Positions 47,727 to 56,837 of a stretch of DNA of 64,000 nucleotides are shown here, piece after piece; the stretch's first letter is position 1; every line of letters starts with the position of its first letter. The stretch is from positions 43,243 through 107,242 of the forward strand of contig DUBW01000037.1 of the NCBI GenBank assembly GCA_012960135.1. The letters run 5' to 3'. Under the pieces are notes generated by a model. That model was not told where the DNA came from and did not search any database. It saw only the letters and a program-made list of their open reading frames with translations. Made by a program: the position numbers and the translations under genes. Source of the stretch: Methyloprofundus sp. GTDB taxonomy: Bacteria; Pseudomonadota; Gammaproteobacteria; Methylococcales; Methylomonadaceae.

Positions 47727-48722
47727 TTACCCTCTGTTCATTACATCACGCAAATCAAGCGCTGCTGCACTTGCGCGCGATACATAACTTGCCATTGCTA
47801 ATGAATAATTAGCCGAAATACCATAGCCATCTCCATTCAAAATAACCGGGCTGGTAATGGGTGCCAAGGCATTTTCCATTTCATGAATCATAATCTTAAC
47901 GGTATCCATAGCCCGCTTATCTTCCAAAATCAGTCTGAAATCCCATTTAATGGCCTTTAATATATGGAGCAATGCCCAGCAAGAGCCACGTGCCTGCCAA
48001 AATTCATCATCCAGTTTTAACCAGGTCGTCTGGGAAATCGCAGCAGATTTTTCCTGTTGAATATCATAAGCTTCATAGCGGTCAGTACTCGCCGCTAAAC
48101 GTGTTGAAATACCACCCAGGCGCTTGATAATAATCTCTACATATTGCCATAAGTTATCCGCTCTGGAATAAAAGTGTCCCGGGTTTTTATGCTGCGAATC
48201 TGCTAAGCGTATCATATAAGCATGTAGCGCTGAAATCCCTTTTTCATATTCAGCTTCAGTGGACGGTAAGGCCCATGAATTTCGCTCATAGTAAAAATAT
48301 GGCTCAGCTTTAGCTAAGTCAGGGTCTTCTGCGGATTGTGATTGGGCTCGCGCCAGATGGTTTCTTAATGCAGACGCACCATCGCGTAACATAATCAGCG
48401 CACCATATTCCCAACTAGGAATATTATCTAGCAATAGACCTGGTACACCAACGTCATTAGTGAGATAGCCCCCTGGTTTATAAAGCAATACTTCAGCAAT
48501 ATGCACTAAGCTATTCGCATAGACATAACCATTGGGGATATTATCAAGGCCCTGTGCATTCTGGCGTGCCTTCGCTTCTGCCATGACATCGAAAGGTTTA
48601 GGCTCGATACTCCAATAACCGGCCAACACGATAATGAGAATGATCGAAATGGCGAAAAGAATGCCCAGAAACCATGCAAATCCCTTCGATTCTGCTTCAT
48701 GCGAAAAATCGCTGGCTGCCAT
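47727..48722 (-). CDS. DUF2333 family membrane-anchored protein
   Basis: The 331-residue protein has one N-terminal membrane segment (about 16-42) and a large, presumably periplasmic helical domain (KPGGYLTNDVGVPGLLLDNIPSWEYGAL, then YFYYERNSWALPS) matching DUF2333. Function unknown. The family is widespread in gammaproteobacteria. Confidence 0.85.
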   Translation of the reverse strand: MAASDFSHEAESKGFAWFLGILFAISIILIIVLAGYWSIEPKPFDVMAEAKARQNAQGLDNIPNGYVYANSLVHIAEVLLYKPGGYLTNDVGVPGLLLDNIPSWEYGALIMLRDGASALRNHLARAQSQSAEDPDLAKAEPYFYYERNSWALPSTEAEYEKGISALHAYMIRLADSQHKNPGHFYSRADNLWQYVEIIIKRLGGISTRLAASTDRYEAYDIQQEKSAAISQTTWLKLDDEFWQARGSCWALLHILKAIKWDFRLILEDKRAMDTVKIMIHEMENALAPITSPVILNGDGYGISANYSLAMASYVSRASAAALDLRDVMNRG

Positions 48723-48823
48723 TTTATAATCCTATTCTAATATGAGTAATGTCTGCTGAGTCAGCAAGAAAAGCTTAGACCGTATCTACACAAACAAATG
48801 AGCATTATAATAACATTTTTTCT

Positions 48824-48855
48824 ATGTAATAGGGATAGATAAATCCCTATTACAT
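48824..48855. other. Perfect 13-bp inverted repeat between xerC and DUF2333 gene
   Basis: ATGTAATAGGGAT (48824-48836) and ATCCCTATTACAT (48843-48855) form a perfect stem with a 6-nt loop, just past the xerC stop. It lacks a 3' T-run on the minus strand, so termination is only possible, not typical. Processing or an operator are alternatives. Confidence 0.5.
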
Positions 48856-48868
48856 ATCAGCTTATTGC

Positions 48869-49771
48869 TTATTTAGACTTTTTTGCTCGTGGATGCGCCT
48901 GATCATACACTTCGGCCAAATGTTGAAAGTCAAGATGGGTATAAATTTGTGTGGTACTAATATTTTCATGACCCAAAAGTTCTTGCACGGCTCTTAAATT
49001 CTGACTACTTTCCAACAAATGTGTGGCAAAAGAATGGCGCAACATATGCGGATGAACTGGCTCGGGTATGCCTTTTTTGATACACCACTGCTTTAAGCGT
49101 AACTGGATACTGCGATTGCCTAGACGCTTCCCCCTGGTGCTAGTGAATATTGCGGTTTCATTTTCATCTACTGCCGGGCGCACCTTAAGCCACTCTTGTA
49201 GTGTCTGTAATGCCTTACTTCCGACCGGAAGCACTCGTGATCTCCCACCTTTTCCCTGCTGTACCGTTAGTTGCTTATCATGCGCATCTATATCTGCCAG
49301 ATCCAGAGAACTCAATTCGTTTAAGCGTAGTCCAGATGAGTAAAATAGCTCAAACATCGCCACATCACGCAACTCAAGCACCGAATTTGCGCCCGCATCT
49401 AACAATGCACAAACTTGATCTACATCTAGTGTTTTAGGCAGTTTTCTAGCTTGTTTAGGGGCCTTGACATGTTTCGCCGGATTATTATCTACCTGGCCTG
49501 TTTTTTGTAAAAACAAATAAAAGCTGCGCATTGCAGACAATTCACGCTGCAGGCTTTTACTACTTAAGCCCAAACGGTGCCGCTCTGCTATATGCTTAAG
49601 AATATCAGCGGAACTTAGCTCTCCCCAGCTTGCGAGCTGGTGACTCTCACAAAATAGCCTTAAGTGCTTTAAGTCCCTTCGATAGCTATTGACAGTATGC
49701 TCTGAAACACGTCTTTCTACTTTTAACTGCTGTAAAAAACCCAGTAATTGCTGCCCGGCCGGCTCTTGCAT
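48869..49771 (-). CDS. xerC: Tyrosine recombinase XerC
   Basis: The 300-residue site-specific recombinase resolves chromosome dimers at dif together with XerD. An N-terminal SAM-like domain (about 5-90) is followed by the catalytic domain: YSSGLRLNE (Arg I), HMLRHSFATHLLE (H-x-x-R), LGHENISTTQIYTH (His/Tyr nucleophile). The position after dapF-DUF484 is the classical xerC locus. Confidence 0.95.
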   Translation of the reverse strand: MQEPAGQQLLGFLQQLKVERRVSEHTVNSYRRDLKHLRLFCESHQLASWGELSSADILKHIAERHRLGLSSKSLQRELSAMRSFYLFLQKTGQVDNNPAKHVKAPKQARKLPKTLDVDQVCALLDAGANSVLELRDVAMFELFYSSGLRLNELSSLDLADIDAHDKQLTVQQGKGGRSRVLPVGSKALQTLQEWLKVRPAVDENETAIFTSTRGKRLGNRSIQLRLKQWCIKKGIPEPVHPHMLRHSFATHLLESSQNLRAVQELLGHENISTTQIYTHLDFQHLAEVYDQAHPRAKKSK

Positions 49772-49787
49772 CAGACTTTATCCAGCA

Positions 49788-50468
49788 TCAAACCTGGCCT
49801 TGCTTTAATAATGCAGTGAAGCGCGTACCGATGATTTCACTCATTTGAGTTAAAAATAAATGCCCCATACTGTAATGAAAGCGATCTTCTTCACGACTAC
49901 CGATAGCGACCAGTCCTACAATCTCTGTGTACGCCATGGGAATAATAACGCATGATTTGACTTCCAGCGCATTTTCTCCAAACAAAAACCTGGCTTGTGC
50001 CAAAGTAGGTCGTCCAATAGTCGCCTGATTACTGTTTAGTTCGGCACCAAAATGGCTTAACTCTTCACTTTCCGGGTCGACAAATAAGTCCGCCAGAGCG
50101 CTACTCTTCTTATCTGAACTAAGGATTCTAACCGCAAAAAAATCGGTTAAAAAACATTCTGCCAAAACCACATTTAAGTTCTCAATCGCTATTTCCAGCG
50201 TATCTGCTTCTAGCACAGCCAGGGTTAATTCATGCATTTTATTAGCCGAATTATCATTATCTCTGGCAATTTCAATCAGTCCATTTAACTGGGTTTCCAT
50301 TTCATGATGCCGATTACGAAATAACTCTAATTGCTTGGAAATCAGTGACACTGCATCCCCACTGGGGTGAGGAATACTAATATGCTCTAATAAGTCTAAA
50401 TGCTCATGAAAAAATTCTGGATGCTGCTTTAAATAAGCTTCCACTGCTACTGAACTCATTTCATTCAT
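49788..50468 (-). CDS. DUF484 protein (YigA-like)
   Basis: The 226-residue protein has an N-terminal helical segment (VEAYLKQHPEFFHEHLDLLEHI), a coiled-coil-like stretch and a GAF-like C-terminal half. DUF484 genes nearly always lie between dapF and xerC. Function unknown. It overlaps dapF by 4 bp. Confidence 0.88.
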   Translation of the reverse strand: MNEMSSVAVEAYLKQHPEFFHEHLDLLEHISIPHPSGDAVSLISKQLELFRNRHHEMETQLNGLIEIARDNDNSANKMHELTLAVLEADTLEIAIENLNVVLAECFLTDFFAVRILSSDKKSSALADLFVDPESEELSHFGAELNSNQATIGRPTLAQARFLFGENALEVKSCVIIPMAYTEIVGLVAIGSREEDRFHYSMGHLFLTQMSEIIGTRFTALLKQGQV

Positions 50469-51295
50469 AACTCTATCCTTCCTTCAAAAACGCTGACTGC
50501 CGGACCAGTCATAAAAACGGGATGCTCGCGCCCTTGCCAATGGATTTTTAGCTGCCCACCCGGCAACTCAACCAGCACATCATTCGCTAACAAATGCTGT
50601 TCTATGCCAATAACCACTGCGGCACAGGCGCCACTACCACAGGCCAAAGTCTCACCTGCACCGCGTTCAAAAACACGCAGTTTTATCCTGCTGCGATCAC
50701 AAACCTGCATAAAGCCTATATTCGCTCTTGCAGGAAAAAAAGCATGACTCTCCAAAGCGGCACCGACCTTGTCAACCGCAGCTAAATTCACGTCTGCAAC
50801 TTGTAATACTGCATGGGGATTACCTAAAGAGACCGCACCAAAATTTTGCACGCCACCCTCAAGTCGCACAGTATAAACCGCTTCCTCCTGTTCGGCGATA
50901 AGCGGAATAAGCGCAGGTGCATGCCGTGGCACGCCCATGTTGACTGTAATTAAACCATCATCTTCAAAGGTTAATATTAACTGCCCGGCGTGAGTATCCA
51001 CGGACACTTCATCTTTATCCGATAATTTTTTATCTCTGATAAAACGTGCAAAGCAACGCGCACCATTACCACATTGTGCAACTTCACTACCATCGGCATT
51101 GAATATACGATAGCAAAAATCCGCATCCGATTGCGGCGCGCTTGAAACTAATAATAGCTGATCACAACCGACACCAAAGTGCCTGTCAGCAATAAATCGA
51201 ATTTGTTCTGGGCTTAAAGAAATTTCCTGCCGAATTGCATCAATCACGACAAAATCATTACCTAGTCCGTGCATTTTTGTAAATTCAATGATCAT
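50465..51295 (-). CDS. dapF: Diaminopimelate epimerase
   Basis: Cofactor-independent racemase converting LL- to meso-diaminopimelate, for lysine and for the MurE-added wall residue. The 276 residues have the two active-site cysteines in QCGNGARCFARF and ETLACGSGACAAVV. The start is preceded by a REP pair that separates it from lysA. Confidence 0.96.
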   Translation of the reverse strand: MIIEFTKMHGLGNDFVVIDAIRQEISLSPEQIRFIADRHFGVGCDQLLLVSSAPQSDADFCYRIFNADGSEVAQCGNGARCFARFIRDKKLSDKDEVSVDTHAGQLILTFEDDGLITVNMGVPRHAPALIPLIAEQEEAVYTVRLEGGVQNFGAVSLGNPHAVLQVADVNLAAVDKVGAALESHAFFPARANIGFMQVCDRSRIKLRVFERGAGETLACGSGACAAVVIGIEQHLLANDVLVELPGGQLKIHWQGREHPVFMTGPAVSVFEGRIEL

Positions 51296-51321
51296 TAGCC
51301 ATATCCATAAATCTTAACTCA

Positions 51322-51386
51322 TGTAGAGCGCGGTTTTAGCCTAAACTATTAATTATTAGTCATAGCGGACTGAAGTCCGCGCTACA
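51322..51386. repeat. Inverted REP pair between lysA and dapF
   Basis: TGTAGAGCGCGGTTTTAGCC on the left and GCGGACTGAAGTCCGCGCTA on the right (ending in ACA) are inverted REP-like arms. They lie in the intergenic spacer and may affect lysA-dapF readthrough. Confidence 0.7.
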
Positions 51387-52626
51387 ATAAATGTTCACCC
51401 GCCCATAACTGTGCTGTACTTTCGCGCTCTCTGATTAAGTGCATACGCTCACCATCCACCATAATCTCTGCTGCTCTAGGGCGAGAATTATAATTTGAAC
51501 TCATGGTAAAACCATAGGCTCCTGCAGAACGAATCGCTAACAAATCACCCTGGCTTAAAGCCAGACACCGATCTTTACCCAGAAAATCGCCCGTTTCACA
51601 CACAGGCCCGACGATATCCCATTGCAGCTCTTGTTCTGTAGAGCTTAACTGCACAGGAATAATCGCTTGCCAGGAATTGTATAATGAAGGCCGCACTAAA
51701 TCATTCATCGCCGCATCGATTATGGCAAAGTTCTTGTATTGCGTGGGTTTTAAATATTCAACTTTAGTCACCAGAATACCTGCATTTCCCGCAATTGCTC
51801 GCCCAGGCTCCAGTAAAATCTCTAGCTCATTATGCCCCAGTCCCTGCAGAAGAGCCCCCACATATTCGGCAGGCTCAGGCGGCGTTTCATCGTTATAGCA
51901 AATACCCAGCCCGCCACCTAAATCCAGATGATGCAATACGATGCCATCTGCTTTTAAAGCATCAACTATTTTCAACACCCGCTCCAGAGCATCCAGAAAA
52001 GGGCGCGTCTCAGTTAATTGTGAACCGATATGACAATCAATACCGACTATCTCAATATTAGGCATTGCTGCTGCTCGGCGATATTCGCCCAGAGCCCCTG
52101 CGATATCTATACCAAATTTATTTTCTTTTAAGCCGGTAGAAATATACGGGTGCGTGTTGGCATCGACATCCGGATTTACGCGAAATGAAACCGGAGCGAC
52201 AACACCCAGCTCACCAGCAAGCTGATTAATTCTATCCAACTCACCTTTAACTTCGATATTAAAACAGCGAATACCCGCCTGTAACGCGGCTCTAATTTCA
52301 TCTTCACGCTTGCCTACACCAGAAAAAACCACTTTTTTGGGATCGCCCTGCGCAGCTAACACACGCTCCAATTCACCTAGCGAAACAATATCAAAACCCG
52401 AACCGAGTCGCGCAAGGGTATTTAAAATGGCAATATTGGAGTTCGCTTTAACGGCATAACAAATTAAATGTGCCTGCTGGCCAAAAGCCGAGTCAAAAGC
52501 ATGCCAATGACGCTCTAATGTCGCTTTGGAATAGACATAACAAGGAGAGCCATGCTCAGCCACTATATCGGCAATAGCAACATCTTCAGCAAACAGTCGA
52601 TCATCACGGTAATTAAAATAATCCAT
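51382..52626 (-). CDS. lysA: Diaminopimelate decarboxylase
   Basis: PLP-dependent fold-type III enzyme for the last step of lysine synthesis. The 414 residues carry the PLP lysine in ICYAVKANSN, HLDLGGGLGICY, EPGRAIAGNAG and the late GPVCETGDFLG with the catalytic cysteine. Its start shares one base with the lipoprotein stop. The REP at 51386 touches the 3' end. Confidence 0.96.
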   Translation of the reverse strand: MDYFNYRDDRLFAEDVAIADIVAEHGSPCYVYSKATLERHWHAFDSAFGQQAHLICYAVKANSNIAILNTLARLGSGFDIVSLGELERVLAAQGDPKKVVFSGVGKREDEIRAALQAGIRCFNIEVKGELDRINQLAGELGVVAPVSFRVNPDVDANTHPYISTGLKENKFGIDIAGALGEYRRAAAMPNIEIVGIDCHIGSQLTETRPFLDALERVLKIVDALKADGIVLHHLDLGGGLGICYNDETPPEPAEYVGALLQGLGHNELEILLEPGRAIAGNAGILVTKVEYLKPTQYKNFAIIDAAMNDLVRPSLYNSWQAIIPVQLSSTEQELQWDIVGPVCETGDFLGKDRCLALSQGDLLAIRSAGAYGFTMSSNYNSRPRAAEIMVDGERMHLIRERESTAQLWAGEHLL

Positions 52627-52811
52627 TACTGAATCTCTGCCTCTTGGCTACTGTTTTCTATTGGATCAATTTCTATTACGTTATTTTCCATAGTGCTATT
52701 TTCAATCGGCTCGTTTTCTACTTCTATCGGCATAAATAAAGGACCTTGCTGGCCACATGCACTCAGTAAAAAGCTAAATAATATTGATATAAAGTATCGT
52801 CTGTTTTTCAT
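52626..52811 (-). CDS. LptM-like (YifL) small lipoprotein
   Basis: The 61-residue protein has a lipoprotein signal with lipobox LLSAC (Cys19) followed by GQQGPLFMP, matching the conserved CGxxGPLYxP start of LptM/YifL, which helps LptD mature in the outer membrane. The rest is an acidic, repeat-like tail (ENEPIEN, MENNVIE, DPIENSS) without conservation. Adjacent lysA-dapF is the usual neighbourhood. Confidence 0.85.
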   Translation of the reverse strand: MKNRRYFISILFSFLLSACGQQGPLFMPIEVENEPIENSTMENNVIEIDPIENSSQEAEIQ

Positions 52812-52815
52812 CGCA

Positions 52816-54192
52816 TTAAGCGTAAATATAAGAAGGTAACCAGGTCGCTATCTCAGGAAAGTACGCCAGGACCCCCAAAAGCAGTAATTGTATGATAATA
52901 AACGGCATAACGCCTTTATAAATCTGTCCGGTTGTCACCTCATCAGGCGCAACACCGCGTAAATAAAATAAGGCAAAACCGAAAGGCGGCGTTAAAAATG
53001 AGGTTTGTAGATTCAAGGCAATCATAATTCCTAGCCAGACTGGATCAACGCCCATGGTTAAAAGTACCGGCCCTACAATCGGCACGATAACAAAAGTGAT
53101 CTCAATAAAATCCAGCACAAAACCAAGTAAAAACATCACCAGCATCACACTAAACATTGCGCCTACTTTACCACCCGGCAGCTCAGACAACAGCTCAATA
53201 ATTAGCTCATCGCCCTCAAAACCTCTAAACACCAGCGAAAATAGCGCAGCACCGATCAGGATCATAAACACCATGCTGGTAATTCTAGTAGTGTCCCGCA
53301 TGACTTCCTGCAAGGTATCTTTACTTAACTGCTTACTGATAATTGCCAGCAATAGCGCCCCCACAGCCCCGACTGAAGCAGCCTCGGTTGGCGTTGCTAG
53401 ACCACCAATAATTGACCCCAACACAGCTAACATCAACATTAATGGTGGTAATAAACTTTTAGCAACGCGCCAATAAAAGCCTGTTTGTTGGCGCTCAGTA
53501 ATATCCGGTTTTGGCATCTTGTCAGGACTTAACCAGGCAGTCACTGAAATATAAATCAGATACAAGATAACCAGTAATAAGCCGGGCAATATAGCGCCGG
53601 CAAATAAATCCCCTACCGATATCGTTTCAGGTGCGAAAACACCCATCTCTAATTGTGCTTGCTGATAGGCGGAAGAAATAACATCCCCCAGCAACACCAG
53701 TACAATTGAAGGAGGAATAATCTGTCCCAATGTTCCAGAAGCACAGATAATACCGCAGGATATAGCAGGGTCATAATTGCGTTTCAGCATAGTTGGCAAA
53801 GACAACAAACCCATCGTTACAACCGTAGCACCTACTATTCCTGTACTGGCAGCCATAAGCATACCCACAATCGTAACCGCAATGCCTAAACCGCCAGGCA
53901 CAGAAGCAAATAATTCCGACATGGCTTCCAGTAAAGATTCAGCAATCTTTGCCCGTTCCAGCATCACCCCCATAAAGACGAACAAGGGGACTGCTATCAA
54001 AGTCTCATTATTCATGATGCCAAACAAACGGTTCGGCAGAGCCATTAAGAAATCAGCATCAAAAGCATCTAACTGCAGGCCTAATGCGGCAAACATTAAT
54101 GCCGTGCCACTGAGTACAAAAGCTACCGGATAGCCCGACAATAAAACCACAAAGACAGCCAGAAACATCCACAGCGCCATATAACTATCCAT
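52816..54192 (-). CDS. TRAP transporter large permease (DctM family)
   Basis: About 458 residues with 11-13 hydrophobic segments. Family motifs include GATVVTMGLLSLP, CGIICASGTLGQIIPPSIVLV and GGLATPTEAASVGAVGALLL. I choose ATG 54192 (MDSYMALWMF), which overlaps the DctQ stop in ATGGATAG; an upstream in-frame TTG is less likely. TRAP systems import organic acids or similar solutes by Na+ symport. The substrate is not inferable and no DctP binding protein gene is in the window. Confidence 0.9.
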   Translation of the reverse strand: MDSYMALWMFLAVFVVLLSGYPVAFVLSGTALMFAALGLQLDAFDADFLMALPNRLFGIMNNETLIAVPLFVFMGVMLERAKIAESLLEAMSELFASVPGGLGIAVTIVGMLMAASTGIVGATVVTMGLLSLPTMLKRNYDPAISCGIICASGTLGQIIPPSIVLVLLGDVISSAYQQAQLEMGVFAPETISVGDLFAGAILPGLLLVILYLIYISVTAWLSPDKMPKPDITERQQTGFYWRVAKSLLPPLMLMLAVLGSIIGGLATPTEAASVGAVGALLLAIISKQLSKDTLQEVMRDTTRITSMVFMILIGAALFSLVFRGFEGDELIIELLSELPGGKVGAMFSVMLVMFLLGFVLDFIEITFVIVPIVGPVLLTMGVDPVWLGIMIALNLQTSFLTPPFGFALFYLRGVAPDEVTTGQIYKGVMPFIIIQLLLLGVLAYFPEIATWLPSYIYA

Positions 54193-54718
54193 GTTTTTTA
54201 CCCGGTTCAAATAGGAAGACCACCTTACTCATTAATAAGGAAAGGCCTTGTAAAATCAACAAACCAGACATCAGTAATAAACAGCTTTTAAGTAAATAAA
54301 CAAAAGGCAAGCCACCCGAATTACGCGAGCTTTCCATCAGATCCCACGAATCCATTACATATTCCCAGCTACTCCAGAGTATAAACCCCGCCACAGGAAG
54401 CAATAACAATAACGTGCCTAATAAATCAATCCACGCCTTAACATTTTCCGTACAGCGCTGATAAATGATATCCACTCGCACATGCCCATCTTGTTTTAAG
54501 GTATAGGCAGCGCCGAACATAAAAACCAACGCATGCAGATAAATTATGGACTCCTGCATCATCACCCAGCTTAGGTCAAACAAGTAGCGCAGCACAACAA
54601 TGGCAAAGGTTATTAACACCATGGCTAAAGTCAACCAGGATACACAGCGCCCAATACTCTCATTTAAAGAGTCGACCAGCTGTGCACTACGCTGAAAAAA
54701 AGAAAAAAGCAAGCTCAT
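54185..54718 (-). CDS. TRAP transporter small permease (DctQ family)
   Basis: The 177-residue, four-helix membrane protein has the DctQ hallmark region (YLFDLSWVMMQESIIYLHALVFMFGAAYTLKQDGHVRVDI). It works with the DctM subunit encoded directly downstream and overlapping by 8 bp. Followed by lptM and lysA on the same strand. Confidence 0.9.
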   Translation of the reverse strand: MSLLFSFFQRSAQLVDSLNESIGRCVSWLTLAMVLITFAIVVLRYLFDLSWVMMQESIIYLHALVFMFGAAYTLKQDGHVRVDIIYQRCTENVKAWIDLLGTLLLLLPVAGFILWSSWEYVMDSWDLMESSRNSGGLPFVYLLKSCLLLMSGLLILQGLSLLMSKVVFLFEPGKKHG

Positions 54719-54776
54719 AAACTAGCCACCAAAAATGCTAAATAATAAATTTGTCGGCTATTATACTGCATAACAC

Positions 54777-54800
54777 TGTAGAGCAAACTTCAGCCCGTAA
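54777..54800. repeat. Solitary degenerate REP unit
   Basis: TGTAGAGCAAACTTCAGCCC in the dctQ-dhaK divergent spacer, a mutated half of the REP family. Confidence 0.55.
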
Positions 54801-54980
54801 TTTCTGTTAAAACACAGCTAACTAACGACTCCCTGCAACCAAAATATCTCACCTATAATCTCTACTGTTTTCACAAGCACATTTTCCATCAGTAAAGTAT
54901 AATCACACCCGAGCACTTTAAATTTATCTCAGTAAACATATAAATCTCAGGAAATAAATAATAATTCCAGGAAACTAATA

Positions 54981-55970
54981 ATGAAAAAATTTTATAACAC
55001 CATCGAAAATCTGTTTAATGAAAGTATAAAAGGGGTTGCTAAAGCACACAGCGATATTTTAAAGCTGAATCCAGACCCTTGCTATATCACTCGCACCGCA
55101 CCGACTCCAGCAAATAAAGTTGTCCTTATCTCAGGTGGTGGCGCAGGACATGAGCCTTTGCATGCAGGCTTTGTCGGCAAAGGCATGTTAGATGCAGCGT
55201 GTCCGGGACAAACATTCACTTCACCTACGCCTGATCAAATGATGGCAGCCGCGGAAGAAGTGAGTACAGATGCAGGTGTAATATTTATCGTTAAAAATTA
55301 CGCTGGCGATGTTATGAATTTTGAAATCGGCGCAGAAATGTCGGACTGCCCTTCTGAGTCTGTGATTGTAGCCGATGATGTTTCGCTACCAAAAGATCAT
55401 CCTATTGGTCGTCGTGGAGTTGCCGGAACACTTATCGTTGAAAAAATGATTGGTGCTGCAGCAGAAAATGGCTCTGACCTGGCAACCTGTAAAGCAATCG
55501 GCGACCGTGTTGCAGAGAGCACCGCTTCAATGGGTGTTGCCTTAACAAGCTGTACAATTCCAGCATTGGGTGAACCAACCTTTTCAATAGCCGAAGATGA
55601 AATGGAAATGGGCGTTGGTATACATGGCGAACGTGGTATCGAAACCATGAAACTAGGTACCGCCAAAGAAATTACCGCGATCATTTGTAAGAAAATTGAA
55701 GACGACTTAAAGCCGCAAAAAGGTCAGAGAATTCTGCTCCATGTTAATGGCCTGGGTGCGACTCCTCCTATGGAGCAATATTTAATCTTTGATGAAGCGT
55801 GTCAGTACTGGGAAGAGCGCGGCGTTGTTATCGAACGTTCTTTAGTAGGCGATTACACAACTGCTCTGGATATGGCAGGTATTTCAATCACTGTCACTCT
55901 ATTAGACGACGAATTAATCGCATTATGGGATGCACCTGTACATACTGCTAATTTACGCTGGGGTTGTTAA
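54981..55970 (+). CDS. dhaK: Dihydroxyacetone kinase subunit DhaK
   Basis: The 329-residue subunit binds dihydroxyacetone. It has the signature ISGGGAGHEPLHAGFVGKGML and the substrate-binding histidine in MGVGIHGERGIE. It works with DhaL (ATP- or ADP-binding) to phosphorylate Dha. A ribosome site (AGGAAA) precedes the ATG. The matching dhaL lies convergently downstream rather than in the same operon. Confidence 0.94.
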   Translation: MKKFYNTIENLFNESIKGVAKAHSDILKLNPDPCYITRTAPTPANKVVLISGGGAGHEPLHAGFVGKGMLDAACPGQTFTSPTPDQMMAAAEEVSTDAGVIFIVKNYAGDVMNFEIGAEMSDCPSESVIVADDVSLPKDHPIGRRGVAGTLIVEKMIGAAAENGSDLATCKAIGDRVAESTASMGVALTSCTIPALGEPTFSIAEDEMEMGVGIHGERGIETMKLGTAKEITAIICKKIEDDLKPQKGQRILLHVNGLGATPPMEQYLIFDEACQYWEERGVVIERSLVGDYTTALDMAGISITVTLLDDELIALWDAPVHTANLRWGC

Positions 55971-56020
55971 GAGCCTGGTAACGCACAAACGTCAATATAG
56001 GATGTGCTGACGATAGGAAG

Positions 56021-56050
56021 AAAAAAGGTGGGCAATGCCCACCTTTTTTT
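56021..56050. terminator. Bidirectional terminator between dhaK and dhaL
   Basis: AAAAAAGGTGGGC (56021-56033) pairs with GCCCACCTTTTTT (56037-56049) around a 3-nt loop, with T-runs on both strands. It ends both convergent genes. Confidence 0.9.
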
Positions 56051-56080
56051 ATTTGAATGCCACCATAACAACCAACAAAC

Positions 56081-56749
56081 TTATAACTTCGCTTCTATCG
56101 CATCGGCTATTGCACAGATCATTAGCTGAGAACTTCTTGCGCCAGCATCGATATGCCCAACACTACGTTCACCCAAGAATGATGAACGCCCGCGTACTGA
56201 ATGCATTTCCTTGGTAGATTCCATACCTTTAATTGCAACTTCTTTAAGCCCTGCTAACAAAGCTGGGTATTCAAGCTTGCCACAGTTTTCATTGAAATAG
56301 TTGGCCACTGGAATTAATGTATCTAGCATTGTTTTTTCGCCAGCATCCGATTTTCCACGCGCTTTCATCGCCTCTACTGCAGCATTGAAAGACTCCGCAA
56401 AAGTAACTGGGTCAATCGTTTTTCCTACAGCATCTTTACCCATAGCTACAAAAAAAGTACCAATTAAAGAACCTGAAGCACCCCCGATTTTACTCATGCA
56501 GGTCATGCCCATTTTTTTCCATGCATCAGCCCAGTCCATCTGACTAATTTCTTCACTTTGTTCAACTAGAAAGCCAAGCCCACGACGAATATTAATAACA
56601 TGGTCACCATCACCCAGGGTTTTATCTAGTTCGGTGATTTCTGTATCGTGCTCTACTATAGTGTCACTCGAAGCCTTGATTAGCTCAGTCAACATATCTG
56701 AAGTTACTTGCATTATTTTTTTCCTCTCTTTGAAAATAGCCATCCCCAC
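56081..56749 (-). CDS. dhaL: Dihydroxyacetone kinase subunit DhaL
   Basis: The 222-residue subunit carries the nucleotide. The metal/phosphate-binding LDKTLGDGDHVINIRRGLGFL is at about residues 43-63 from the start used here, and MSKIGGASGSLIGTFF follows. No DhaM (PTS phosphodonor) gene is near, so whether it is ATP-dependent or PTS-linked cannot be told. Start alternatives are Met1 or Met13 (MQVTSDML), the latter matching family N-termini better. Confidence 0.92.
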   Translation of the reverse strand: MGMAIFKERKKIMQVTSDMLTELIKASSDTIVEHDTEITELDKTLGDGDHVINIRRGLGFLVEQSEEISQMDWADAWKKMGMTCMSKIGGASGSLIGTFFVAMGKDAVGKTIDPVTFAESFNAAVEAMKARGKSDAGEKTMLDTLIPVANYFNENCGKLEYPALLAGLKEVAIKGMESTKEMHSVRGRSSFLGERSVGHIDAGARSSQLMICAIADAIEAKL

Positions 56750-56837
56750 TGATATTTCTGAGGACTTCAGCTATAAAATATTATCTAAAACAACTTACTT
56801 TGCAAATAGCACCTCATTCACAAAGCCTATTGAAAAA

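Noticed and set aside
54193..54210. TTG start extending DctM by six residues
   Set aside because: The ATG at 54192 overlapping the dctQ stop is the usual coupled start.
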